Program-made: the position numbers and the translations under genes
Assembly: GCF_036785885.1 (NCBI RefSeq)
Contig: NC_092329.1
Span: 8,928,001 to 8,992,000, forward strand
Source: Coffea arabica
Lineage: Eukaryota > Streptophyta > Magnoliopsida > Gentianales > Rubiaceae
Length of the DNA stretch: 64,000 bases
Reading direction: 5' to 3'
Part shown: positions 10,801 through 21,063 of the stretch, in pieces
Numbering within the stretch: position 1 is the first letter of the stretch
Layout: every line of letters starts with the position of its first letter
The notes under the pieces: generated by a model
The model's input: the letters and a program-made list of their open reading frames with translations, nothing else
What the model was told of the DNA's origin: nothing
The model's database searches: none

Positions 10801-13202
10801 AAATTCGCATAAGATATATGATCATCAACTAGTGAAGACGCCTGTCTACTTTGAGTTTGAGAAGAAATGAGAAACTTCTTGCAAGTCCCTCTCATATAAA
10901 GCAATTTAGTGGGAAGACCTGAGTGCTCAAGTAACTTTTACACCGCATAAACAAATTGTGATGAAACAAGAAATTTGCACTATTGACTATTACAGGGCAC
11001 TGCATGAGAAAGAAGATGCAGATGGAAATGAAAATGGGGAGAGCAATGGCAATAAGCGACAAACTTCGCGCACAAAATTCTTTGTGCTAGCATTGGTCTG
11101 TAGTTTTATCTGGTACTTGGTTCCAGGGTTCTTATTCCAGGCTCTATCAAGCATTTCATGGGTATGCTGGGCGTATCCCAATTCAGTCACCGCTCAGCAA
11201 CTAGGATCAGGCTTGAATGGATTAGGACTTGGAGCCTTCACATTGGACTGGTCAACAGTGGCTTCCTTCCTGTTCAGCCCTCTCATTTCTCCCTTCTTTG
11301 CTATTGCCAATGTTTTTGTTGGCTATGTGTTGGTTATGTATTTTGTAATTCCTATATCTTACTGGGGACTTAATGTGTACAATGCCAAAAACTTTCCAAT
11401 ATTTTCTTCAGACCTTTTCACCGCACAAGGTCAGGAGTACAACATATCTACAATTGTTAATCGCAAGTTTGAGTTGGATAAAGTGCAGTATGAGCAACAA
11501 GGGAGAATCAACTTGAGCACTTTTTTTGCTCTCACATATGGATTTGGATTCGCCACCATTGCCTCTACTCTCACTCATGTTGCCTTGTTTTATGGGAGGT
11601 AACCTTCTCTAATTTTGATGACTTTCCATTATTGGTAGTTTTAGCTTTTGTCCATGTTAGATTAGTGAATGCTTCATCACCTTTTCTGTGGCCCTGAATA
11701 TATCTAACAGCTATTTGTAATATGACAGAGAGATATATGACCGTTATCGAGCTTCTTCAAATGCAAAGCCAGATATTCACACTAGATTGATGAGAAAGTA
11801 CAAAGACATTCCTAACATGTGGTTTATCGTGCTTCTTTCGGCGACACTTATTGTTTCTCTTGCACTCTGCATTTTCTTGAAAAAAGAAGTCCAGATGCCT
11901 TATTGGGGACTTCTACTTGCAGCTGCCGTTTCTTTCCTGTTTACCCTCCCCATCAGCATCATCACTGCAACAACTAATCAGGTAATACTGGAATCCATCT
12001 GCAGCTTTCATTTCCATTTCCTTTGTTAGTCGATTATGCACTCACTTACAGTTGGCAGCTTCTCGTCATCTTAGATTCAACTGATTTTGATTCTTTTAAG
12101 AATGCTACAAGAGATTGTGTTGATCAGTTAATAAAAAATTAATATAGCTAATTGAATTTTGATGTTTGTATCACAGACTCCAGGTCTCAATATCATCACA
12201 GAGTATCTCATGGGAGTCATATACCCTGGAAAACCCATTGCAAATGTCGCTTTTAAGACCTATGGTTACATGAGCATGACTCAAGCAATCTCCTTTCTGA
12301 GTGATTTCAAACTCGGCCACTATATGAAGATCCCTCCAAGATCAATGTTCTTGGTTCAGGTACTAACTCAATAGATTGTATTAAGTTATTGACAACTTGC
12401 TTTTCCTTAACTGTAAATAGGATCTGTAACTTTGAGCTTTCGTTGGCTGATAATCAGATGTTTAGGCAACTTCATATGTGATTATCAACATAAGAAAGAT
12501 GGCATACGTTAGATTCATAATAAGATCTGAATACTTCCATTTGCAATTAATCAACTAAATCTTTATGTCGGTTTGCATTTCCAGTTCCTTGGGACTATAA
12601 TTGCCGGAACAGTCAATCTTGGTGTAGCATGGTGGCTGTTGCATACAGTTAAAGACATATGCCACCAAGATCGGACATCAAACAGTCCTTGGACATGTCC
12701 CGGTGATCGAGTTTTCTTTGATGCCTCTGTCATCTGGGGTTTGGTTGGTCCAAAACGAATTTTCGGCCCTCATGGCAATTATTCAGCACTTAACTGGTTC
12801 TTCCTTGGAGGATTACTAGGGCCACTTGCAATATGGCTCTTGCACAAACAATTCCCAAAACAGACCTGGATTCCTCTTATTAACCTTCCAGTAATCCTTG
12901 GTGCAACTGCTTATATGCCACCAGCAACCGCATTGAACTACAATTCTTGGATTTTGGTAGGAACAATCTTCAATTTCTTTGTCTTCAGGTATAGAAAGAA
13001 ATGGTGGCAGAGATACAACTACATTCTTTCCGCGGCATTAGATGCTGGAGTGGCTTTCATGGCAGTTCTGCTTCACTTCACTGTTGGCATGGAGAACAGA
13101 AGCATATCCTGGTGGGGTAACAATAACCCTGAGCATTGTGACTTGGCAACTTGTCCTACTGCTAAAGGCATATCTGTGGACGGCTGTCCTACATTTCACT
13201 GA
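7866..13202 (+). CDS. oligopeptide transporter OPT-1, intact, six exons, 765 aa
   Basis: This is a proton-coupled importer of small peptides or related chelates, a polytopic membrane protein of the plant OPT family (peptide-transporter clade, OPT1/OPT5-like). Exons are 7866-8408, 8930-9027, 10996-11598, 11729-11981, 12177-12359 and 12585-13202; all junctions are GT-AG and the phases agree. The signature NPG lies at residues 124-126 within [12 protein letters not shown] and KIPPR at 550-554. A hydrophilic acidic N-terminus (residues 1-50) leads into [11 protein letters not shown] and then alternating hydrophobic segments from about residue 58 onward. The C-terminal cysteine-rich tail ([18 protein letters not shown]) is typical. 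Length matches the family (about 730-770). The first ATG follows the predicted leader directly, and the N-terminus aligns with OPT-2. Intron 2 (1968 bp) hosts an old MITE. Exon 3 has a 13-residue hydrophilic insertion relative to OPT-3 and OPT-4. No lesion seen. Confidence 0.93.
9119..9645. mobile_element. MITE-like element in intron 2 of OPT-1
   Basis: Inverted ends: TGAAAGTAGAGCTTTTAACG at the left and the complementary TTAAAAGCTCTACTTGAAAG at the right (about 9621-9640). The interior has repeated CGAGCTCGAT and TTAAACGAG motifs. An orthologous copy is in intron 2 of OPT-2 (about 29361-29840), so it predates the duplication. No clear TSD; superfamily uncertain. Confidence 0.6.
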
Positions 13203-14901
13203 TTACTGTATTGCTTCCCCATAGTTTGAAACTTGTAAGATAGAGCTTGAGCTTTGGAAAAATTACCACGCAGAGCTGTGTATGGATAGAATCTTTTCAA
13301 ATTGCTCCATAAGCAATGGTGTTTTATATCATCTTGAATGCTCAAGGTTTTTTCTTGCTCCTGCATATGCTTTAAGTTGTGAGCGTCTAGCAGAAATTTA
13401 CTTGCTGAAGTTGTTTTGTCCACTCGAAAGAAGTTTGGCTTAGCAAATTAGCATACATTACGAGAAAAAAATTGTTTTTGCTTTCAAATTGTACTGTATT
13501 AGGTGTGAGTTTATCTACAAAAGATAATACAATATGACTAAATGATAAATACAAATATGGAAACTCCTAAATATCAGAGTGTAGACCATTTTTAACTTGT
13601 ATCTATCATATAACTCATATGTGGCTTAGTATTGGATTTTCCATTAGATATATGGGATGAATTCTCTATTTCTAAATTCAATAGACTTCTTACTATTTTA
13701 TGATATATAATTCAAACCTTCTTGTTACGTTTAAAGTAACTAATATTTGTCGTTTTTGCTTTTATAATATAGCCTTTTCACATGTAAACTACGAAAATTT
13801 TCAAGTAATTTTGCGTTTTGAGAAAGTACAAAAATTCATGCAATATAAAAACATCTACATTGTATCTTTTTCCTACCAAATTGAATTTACCCACCTCGTT
13901 TGTTGGGAAAAAAAGGAATTTAGCCACCTAAAAAAAAGGTGATATATGCACCAAACATGCAGAAAGATGAGTAATCAACAAATAGTCTCCTAAATGGGGC
14001 AACATTTTGAATTGCTACATATTTAAGAGCATAACTACAGAAGTTTCCCATGTCAGCATCTATGTGGACGCCCGGTTGGACTTGTGCTGTATGCATAAAT
14101 GTCCCTACATATTTAAGAACTAAAGACAATGGGTATGTCTGGAATCTGGATTACATATTTTTTTCAAAATATTATTTTACTTGTATCATAAATATATTTT
14201 TTTAATTATATATATTTCAAATATAAAGAAAAACAATCTCATGTTGATTTTCTTTTGTCGGGAATATATTTTGGTAGTTAACTTTGTAGTGCGATACACA
14301 GTGAATAGGATTAATCTCATCTTGCATATCTCCTATTCTTTTAATTTTTTTTCAAAAATTTTTTCTAACAAGGGAGGGATAGAATTAAAAAGCATGGGGA
14401 GGAAAAGTAATTTAGAACCTAGGACCTTTGAATTTAAGAGTTTTAATTTTAACTACTAGATCAAGACCTTCTTGACCTCTTATACTTTTAATTAATTCTT
14501 GATAAAGAGGATGTTTGTATAGAGGTTTAATTGCAAATTTTTTTCATTGCATCTAAACACGTTTTCTAACTATCTTTTATTTTTTTTCAACTACCTTTTT
14601 ATCTCATTCACATCACATTACAAAAATTGCTACAGTATTTTTGTCAAAATATTATTCCAAATATCTCCTATTGTATTTGCATTAATGCACTCTTACAGAA
14701 AGTTAATGAAAAATGCTGACATGCAAAGCCACAAAAAGAAAAGAAAAATTGAATAAGATACCCGATTTTAGTTTGGTGACTTTTTTTTGTTATTCTTTTT
14801 TCCAAAGGAATCAATAATGGTTCTCCACCCGAGACTCAAACTAGTGATTTACTGGTCCACGTAAAGCGAATTGAATTGATCTTCGGTATCAATTTTGATG
14901 A
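13203..14901. other. 3' flank of OPT-1, no gene
   Basis: Contains the OPT-1 3' UTR and downstream DNA collinear with 35202-36905 in unit B. Reading frames here are short, A/T-driven and not conserved as protein between the two units. I see no further gene. Confidence 0.5.
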
Positions 14902-14906
14902 CCTTG

Positions 14907-15533
14907 TGATGTGTGCACGGATTTGAGGCCGAATGATGAACAAAGGGTCCATAGGAACATTAAAAGCTTGGAAGTTGCTAATTTGGCCTTCGCTACTTGG
15001 GCCGGGCACTAGTAATGTTAGCCACTGGTTTTGTTAGTTGGATTGGTTATTATGATGTCATGTTTTAATTCGATAGTCTTGTTAATTAGTGGAGTTAAAT
15101 AAGTCGGCCCAACTCATATAAATATGGACCGAATTACTCTTGCTAGTGTTAGGAAGATGGGCCGCAAATCCTTGTCTCAAATGGATTAGGCTCCTAAGTT
15201 TCTAGCCTATAAAAAGGCTCCTTCATGTACTGTTGGGCGTACACAATTTGATAATAAAATTCTGATTTGTTTCTGTTCAAATTATTGAGAGCATTCGAAC
15301 CTTAACTTGCTAGGCAAAGGTTCTTGAGCAATCTTGCGTATTGTCCTTGATTGTTCTACCAACCTATCCACTGGAGTATTCACCTCAATTGGAGTCGTCA
15401 TTCTACCACCTTCAATCAATTCGTGTAGTCCGTTTTGGTTTTAGGTTCCACAATCCAAGCGTTAGACAACCTCACTAGATCCTTGGGCAAGCGTGCTACA
15501 TGTCTCGAAACGAGTTGATCGAGAACCGTATCA
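14907..15533 (+). mobile_element. solo LTR, 627 bp, private to unit A
   Basis: The segment begins TGATGTGTGCACGG and ends ACCGTATCA, the TG...CA ends of an LTR. The flanks CCTTG (14902-14906) and CTTTG (15534-15538) form a 5-bp target duplication with one mismatch. Inside are a TATA-like CCTATAAAAAGG (about 15207) and an AATAAAA polyadenylation-like signal (about 15254), in the order expected for U3-R-U5. Unit B has the empty site at about 36908-36914. A single LTR with no internal region suggests removal by LTR-LTR recombination. Confidence 0.85.
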
Positions 15534-15875
15534 CTTTGACTAAAAATAATTCTTAATCAAATTTTTATCAGTTTCATCTTTGGTTTTTTCTAGATATGTA
15601 CTATCAAATAACCTTCATTTTACTTTCATCTTCCGACTATGTTACCACATAATTACCAGACGTAGTCAGGATTTTCAGTAGAGAGTTTCATGTTTAGTAA
15701 CTTCTTGTACAACCTGGAAATGACAACAACAACTTAAACGAGGATAATAATATTGACTCTAATGTTTTCACAATTAATACATACAAAAGTATGTATATAT
15801 GTACAGACACTGAGGAATATAAGATTTTCCATTAGTTTCTTGTTTATATTAATTGTAGAAAAGATTTTCATTTAA

Positions 15876-18031
15876 GGGTCTGTTTGATAACATAAAAAAG
15901 TGCTGAATCTGAATTTTTTCAGACATTCAGATGTTTTGAGTGTTTGATAAATGAAAATCCATTTGCTGAACTTGTTAAGTAGTGCTGAACTTGTGTATAT
16001 TTTTTTCAGCACAAGAATCCTAACTGAATGCTTAATTCTGATAAGAATCACTAGAATTACTTCAATTACCTTATCTTATTTACCAAATCTACCCTTGTTT
16101 GTTAATTATGTTCAAAATTCTTATTTAATTAAACAATCTAATATTCTCTATCTAATGATTTTCTATTTTTTTTCCTTTTTGAATGATTTTCACATCTTAT
16201 TCATACTCATATAATATATTTCATCTTTTATATTAATTTGATTAAAAATATATATTATCATTTTCATACCTAACATTTTTAGCTAATTAAATCATAGGTT
16301 CTATTTCTTTTTTGGATGAAAAATATAAGGGCAAATTTGTCAAATTTAACTTATTAAGTATTTAGTTATAAATGTTTATCAAACCGTATAAATAGGTTTA
16401 ACATTAAAATTCAGACATTCATATATTTCTTTTCGGTGCTTAAAATTCGGCAAATTAATTGTTTCAGTTAGGGGTGAGCAAATTCGGTTCATACCGAATT
16501 CAAATTCAATTCGGTAATTTGAAATTGGGTATTTGGTAATTTGGTACAAATTCGGTACATACTGAATTCACCGAATTCTAATATGGTATGAAATAGGTAA
16601 TGAGATTATGAATTTGGTAATAACCGATTTCGTATTCAAATTCGGTAATTGAAATAGGGTACCACATTACCACATTCGAATACCAAATTGGTATATAAAA
16701 TTATATAATATATAGATAAATGCTATTTAGTATTAGTATATATTACTAATATATTATTATATTATATAGGTAAATGCTATTAATAATAATTAATATATGG
16801 TATTATCATCATATCATGTACTTATAATAATAATAATATATAATAACGTACAATATATTATTTTAGTATTTGTTAATTGTTATATGACTATAATAATACA
16901 AATATATGGTAATACATAACAATATAAGATAACTACTTAGTATTTTATACATGAGTAACATGACTAGAATTAGATATAATACTAAATATTAAACAATAAA
17001 TATAATTAGTAATTAGAATTTAGATATTGGTAATTTGATACATCATTGATCATTCATATTTGAATTATTGAATATTTGAATGCGTAATCTGTAACTTGCA
17101 AGCATTAGTGTGCTCTAAATTTATATTACATATTTAACATAAAAATTCATATTATCTATTCACTAATCTTAAGGTTTTAAGTATAGACAAGACAACTAAG
17201 CAGTGTAAGTGAATGCATGTGAGTTTGTTTGGATTGGCTTGATTTCAAATAAAAAAATTTACTTCACAAATTTCAACCACTTTTTTATCTTCCCAATCAC
17301 CTTTTTATCTCACATACATCACATCATAAAAAGTGTTACAGTAATTATCTCAAATAAATCATCCAAATAAACTCTTATCCAAACAAACTCAATGTATTAG
17401 TGTATTGACTTTTACAATAATATATGTAAGTAAATAAGTTTTATTTTGATTTGAAATAAATTATAAGTTTGTAACTAATATAACTTATCACTAATAATTG
17501 TAATTTGTAAGTTTGTAACTAATATTACTTATTATTAATCATTGTAAATTATAAATTCATAAATTATCATTAATTATTGTACAGTCTAAGGTTTATTCTA
17601 GTTTAAATTAATCACTTTTTATATATGTTCCTTAAATCATCGACTAAGGATTCTAGGTATAAGTGATCAAATAAATGCCAATTAAATTAAACCACAAAAT
17701 GATTAGAACATAAGTAATGTGTTAAATTATGAATAAATTTGGAGATCAAATCAGTAATAATTTTTAAAAAATTAGTTTTTTTTTAAATAGATGAATTCTG
17801 TTAGACCGAATTCATTACCATTTTTGAATTTGAAATCGGTTGCGGAATGAATTTGGTTATGGCCAATTCGAAATTGAAAACGGTTTAAATTTCTATAAGT
17901 CGAATAACTGAATTCACCGAATTCATTGCACCGAATTACCGCTTTTACACCGGATGCACACCCCTAGTTTCAGTATTCAGATTTCATAATTCAGACTTCA
18001 GAATTCAGATTTAATTTTATCAAACGGAACC
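15876..18031. mobile_element. Harbinger-like MITE with nested hAT-like element, private to unit A
   Basis: Ends GGGTCTGTTTGATAA and GGTTCCGTTTGATAA (complement of the right end) are flanked by a TAA duplication (15873-15875 and 18032-18034). Unit B shows the empty site TTTCATTTAAGTCTC near 37243-37257. The outer element is about 650 bp once the nested 16469-17966 insertion and its TSD are removed. Repeated TTCAGATT/ATTCAGA motifs occupy both subterminal regions. No coding sequence. Confidence 0.85.
16469..17966. mobile_element. hAT-like non-autonomous element, 1.5 kb, nested
   Basis: Ends TAGGGGTGAGCAAATTCGG and TAGGGGTGTGCATCCGG (complement of the right end) are flanked by an exact 8-bp duplication GTTTCAGT (16461-16468 and 17967-17974). 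Both subtermini carry many copies of GAATTCGGT/ACCGAATTC. The interior is AT-rich without transposase coding. It is the youngest layer of the 15876-18031 composite. Confidence 0.9.
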
Positions 18032-18630
18032 TAAGTCTCAAAAATACTACTTCTAATGCTTAGCTTTTTCGTGACGTGGATGGTTATTTTGGTGACTACT
18101 AAATTTAGACAGGAAGTTATTTTGGTTAAAAAGGTGGATAAATGAAACACATTCCCACTAAAAATTAGAAAGTTACAATACTTTTGACCTTTTTCTACAA
18201 ATTTTCTGTATCTAATCATTTACAAGAAGTAATTAGAAAAGAAAAAAACCTGAAATTGAAAAGTAGATTTTACTACGCTTCGAAATTTTGGAATTTGTAT
18301 TGTTGAGCGCTTATCAATACACCTACTTTTGTGTAAGATTACTATGTGCATGTTTAGCCCATATTAGTTGCTCCTGCTTGCATTTAAATGGTTTACAAAT
18401 TAAGATCAATTTCTCAAAAAATTAAAACCTAAGATTAAAAATGATATCAAGAAGGCATACATACAAAGCAAGGAATAAAAATAAGGATTAATCTTTTCTA
18501 TATACTATTAGCCTTGAATTATAAATAACTATTCAAAATTTGAATTTACAATCTAACTTTTGTACATATGTCATGATCTAATGATGATAGTATATACACT
18601 ATCAATGTATATAAGATTTACTCATAAAAT

Positions 18631-18782
18631 AAATGATAAATCTTTTATATACTAACAGTGTATACACTAGCGGGTGTAGATACATGCAACATATACAAAA
18701 TTTGATGTTTAAATTCAAATTTAGATGATGGGGCATTCATCCAACCATATAAACTAATAGTGTAAGAAATATTAATCCTAAA
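18631..18782. repeat. small dispersed repeat (TATACACT family), private to unit A
   Basis: A segment of about 150 bp is present in A and absent from B, where TCATAAAATAATTCATTAAT is continuous (about 37802). It contains TACTAACAGTGTATACACTA and related sequences that also occur near 18490-18610, 44933-45090 and 52510-52640. Likely a short MITE family with palindromic TATACACT/AGTGTATA cores. Confidence 0.5.
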
Positions 18783-19372
18783 ATAATTCATTAATTTGGA
18801 GTCTTTAAATGGAAACCTTGTTCTGATACTAAATTTTTTGGATAATGATAACGCATAAATAACCCGCCATTGCAATAGTACTATCTCTTATATTTATGAA
18901 AGGAAAGGGTAGTTACAATAGAAATAACGAAACAATTAGCATATTAATTACCATTTATTGGAAAATCATGTGCTAAAGTTATTAAATAAGAATGAAACTC
19001 TGAAAGTATATTATTTCAGAAAAGAAAATTATTATAAGAAAGTGAATATCAATTAGGAGTAGAAGAAATGAGTGATTCTAGAAATATATAGTTGATATCA
19101 AAATCTTAATCAATTAGGGAATCTGTCCATGTCCGTAAGTTGATGACGGGAGTAGGGGAAAATTAGGGAGAGAGTAATTACGGACAGATATGATAGATGT
19201 TAGAACAATAAATTTGAAATAAATAGGTCTAATACCAACTATGTGCTAGTATATAAATGATGAAAAATGTTAATTGCACCTTCCTCATTTTGTTAATTGT
19301 ACTTTCACTATTATTTTATCAATAATTTTCATTTATTAGACTATCAATAATTTTCATTTATTAGATTTGCCA

Positions 19373-19536
19373 AGTTTGTCTGCTACAAGTTTTTTAAAAA
19401 CTTTAGCTACAGTAATCTCAAAAATTTTCTCAAAGTTTTTAAACTATACACTTCAAAATATTCAAAAAAATTTTTTAAAATTTCTACAATAAGCTACAGT
19501 AAGTTTTAGACAAACTCTCAAAAAATTCACTTTCTT
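19373..19536 (-). repeat. inverted relative of the 1665-2015 MITE at the unit A/B junction
   Basis: Read on the minus strand it follows the order of the 1665-2015 units: GTTTGTC, a TTACTGTAGCTTATTGTAGAA-like stretch, a TTTTGAATATTTT core, GATTACTGTAG, and GTAGCAGACAAACTTGG at the end. It is diverged but recognisable. It sits exactly between the end of unit A and the start of unit B. Confidence 0.5.
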
Positions 19537-19540
19537 CATT

Positions 19541-19620
19541 TCTGGGACATGTTTAATCACGTCTACACCAAGCATTCATTTCTGGGACATGTTTAATCAC
19601 GTCTACACCAAGCATTCATT
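19541..19620 (+). repeat. 40-bp tandem duplication at start of unit B
   Basis: Two exact copies of a 40-bp unit beginning TCTGGGACATGTTTAATC (19541-19580 and 19581-19620). Unit A has a single copy of the same sequence at its left edge (2036 onward). This marks the duplication joint. Confidence 0.8.
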
Positions 19621-21063
19621 TCTGGTGTCCAAGACCTAGCAGCTGTTCTTCTAACAAAGTCCTAGCAGCTAATCCTTGTTGAATGCCAATGCCATCCAGT
19701 ACCGTATAATAGCATTAATATATCAAGACTTTTCTGGTGGCAAATGCCAACTTACGTGTAGTAGCTTTATTGGGTGTGGACATTCGAAGGAAATGAGCAA
19801 ATTGCTACCCGCACGTTTTCTGCAACTTTCGACCGATTATAGGCTCTCCAGCTGCCAAGCACTTTGAACTTCGATTCCGGCTTGCCTGGTTTTGATTATC
19901 ATTTTCCTTCAAAAAAATCTTTTATGTTTTTTGTGACTATATTTTTTAATCATATTTTTATTTCACATATATAAGATCACTATAATACATTTATCTACGA
20001 GAACTCTAGAAAATAATAATTCAAACGGACTCTAAGATTTTCTTTCTTCTTGGTTTCCACTTGTTGATTTTTATTTGGGTGTTTATTCGATTCAAGCCAT
20101 ATAATCATCATATAGTTTCTAATTCTAAGTACAGCCATCCCCCTTTTCCGTTATTCCTAGGTCGATAAGCTGTCCATATCTGATGTTTCCGAAAAATTCC
20201 AAGGAGGAAAAACAAGACTTATTTATTTGTCGTACAAGCAGTGGCTCTACTCATTAATGGCTGTCTTTATTAGTGTAAATACAACGATGAATGACTACTC
20301 ATCACAATCTACATGATTGATAATTTAAGTGCATTTCATACTATTTCTCCGCCAATCCATTCTTGGACAAATACATTTGATAACTGAGTAGACAAGGAGA
20401 ATAGGACTCAATGTTAATCCTTTTCCATTTCGAAATCATATAAAGTTTTTTTTTTAAAAAAAAAAAAAGCGTGAAAGTGGGTGGAATTTAAAAAGTGGGA
20501 ATGGAGAAATCATATAGTATAACTTATGCGATCTTGAAAAATAAAATATTATGAGGTCATGTTTGAATTATTGTAAATTTGTACGTCACAAAACAATGAT
20601 GGCTCAATATATTTGCTATCTAGATGAATTATTGTAACCTAATAGTTTTGTGCATGTTTTCTAATAGTTAGATATGATTGATAATTGGTTCAAATTCCAA
20701 GAAAAGTTTAGATCTGGCAATGATAAAGAGAGAAATTATAGACATGAAAAACTGAATATAAAAATTATCAAATTTCTCCAAAAAAGACAAAAAACTAAAA
20801 AAAAGAAACTCTCACAAGGAAAAACTCTTAGTATAAAACCCTAAGAAAGATTTTATTGAAGTAAAGAAAACGAAAAAAACTAGAGGGATGGCTTCGTCTT
20901 ATAGAAAAAGACCAAATTTGTCTAGTTTCTCTCCCATGTGAGAGTTATGAGAGATTTTCACTAAAAGAGTTCTGTAGAGAAGTTGGAAAAAATAATTCAA
21001 GAGAGAAGGAGACAACAATCGGTTACCTAAAATAAAACATTTTTTCGTTGTCATACATTTAAG

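Larger units (their letters stand above)
2036..19344 (+). repeat. segmental duplication, unit A (contains OPT-1)
   Basis: Unit A is collinear and highly similar to unit B (19541-38371), from the motif GGACATGTTTAATCAC at 2036 to TTTCATTTATTAGACTAT at 19344. Shared landmarks include the 2036-2850 segment, a TIR element (6474-7273), the promoter, all six exons of the OPT gene, and the 3' flank to about 19344. Differences are mostly discrete insertions with target-site duplications. Those private to A are 2852-3652, 4123-6111, 14907-15533, 15876-18031 and about 18631-18782. Confidence 0.9.

Noticed and set aside
10958..10995. Apparent ATG start of OPT-1 exon 3 (and the equivalent at 32960) as a separate gene
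   Set aside because: The frame merely extends into intron 2; the true exon begins after TTACAG, where all four copies align from ALHEK.
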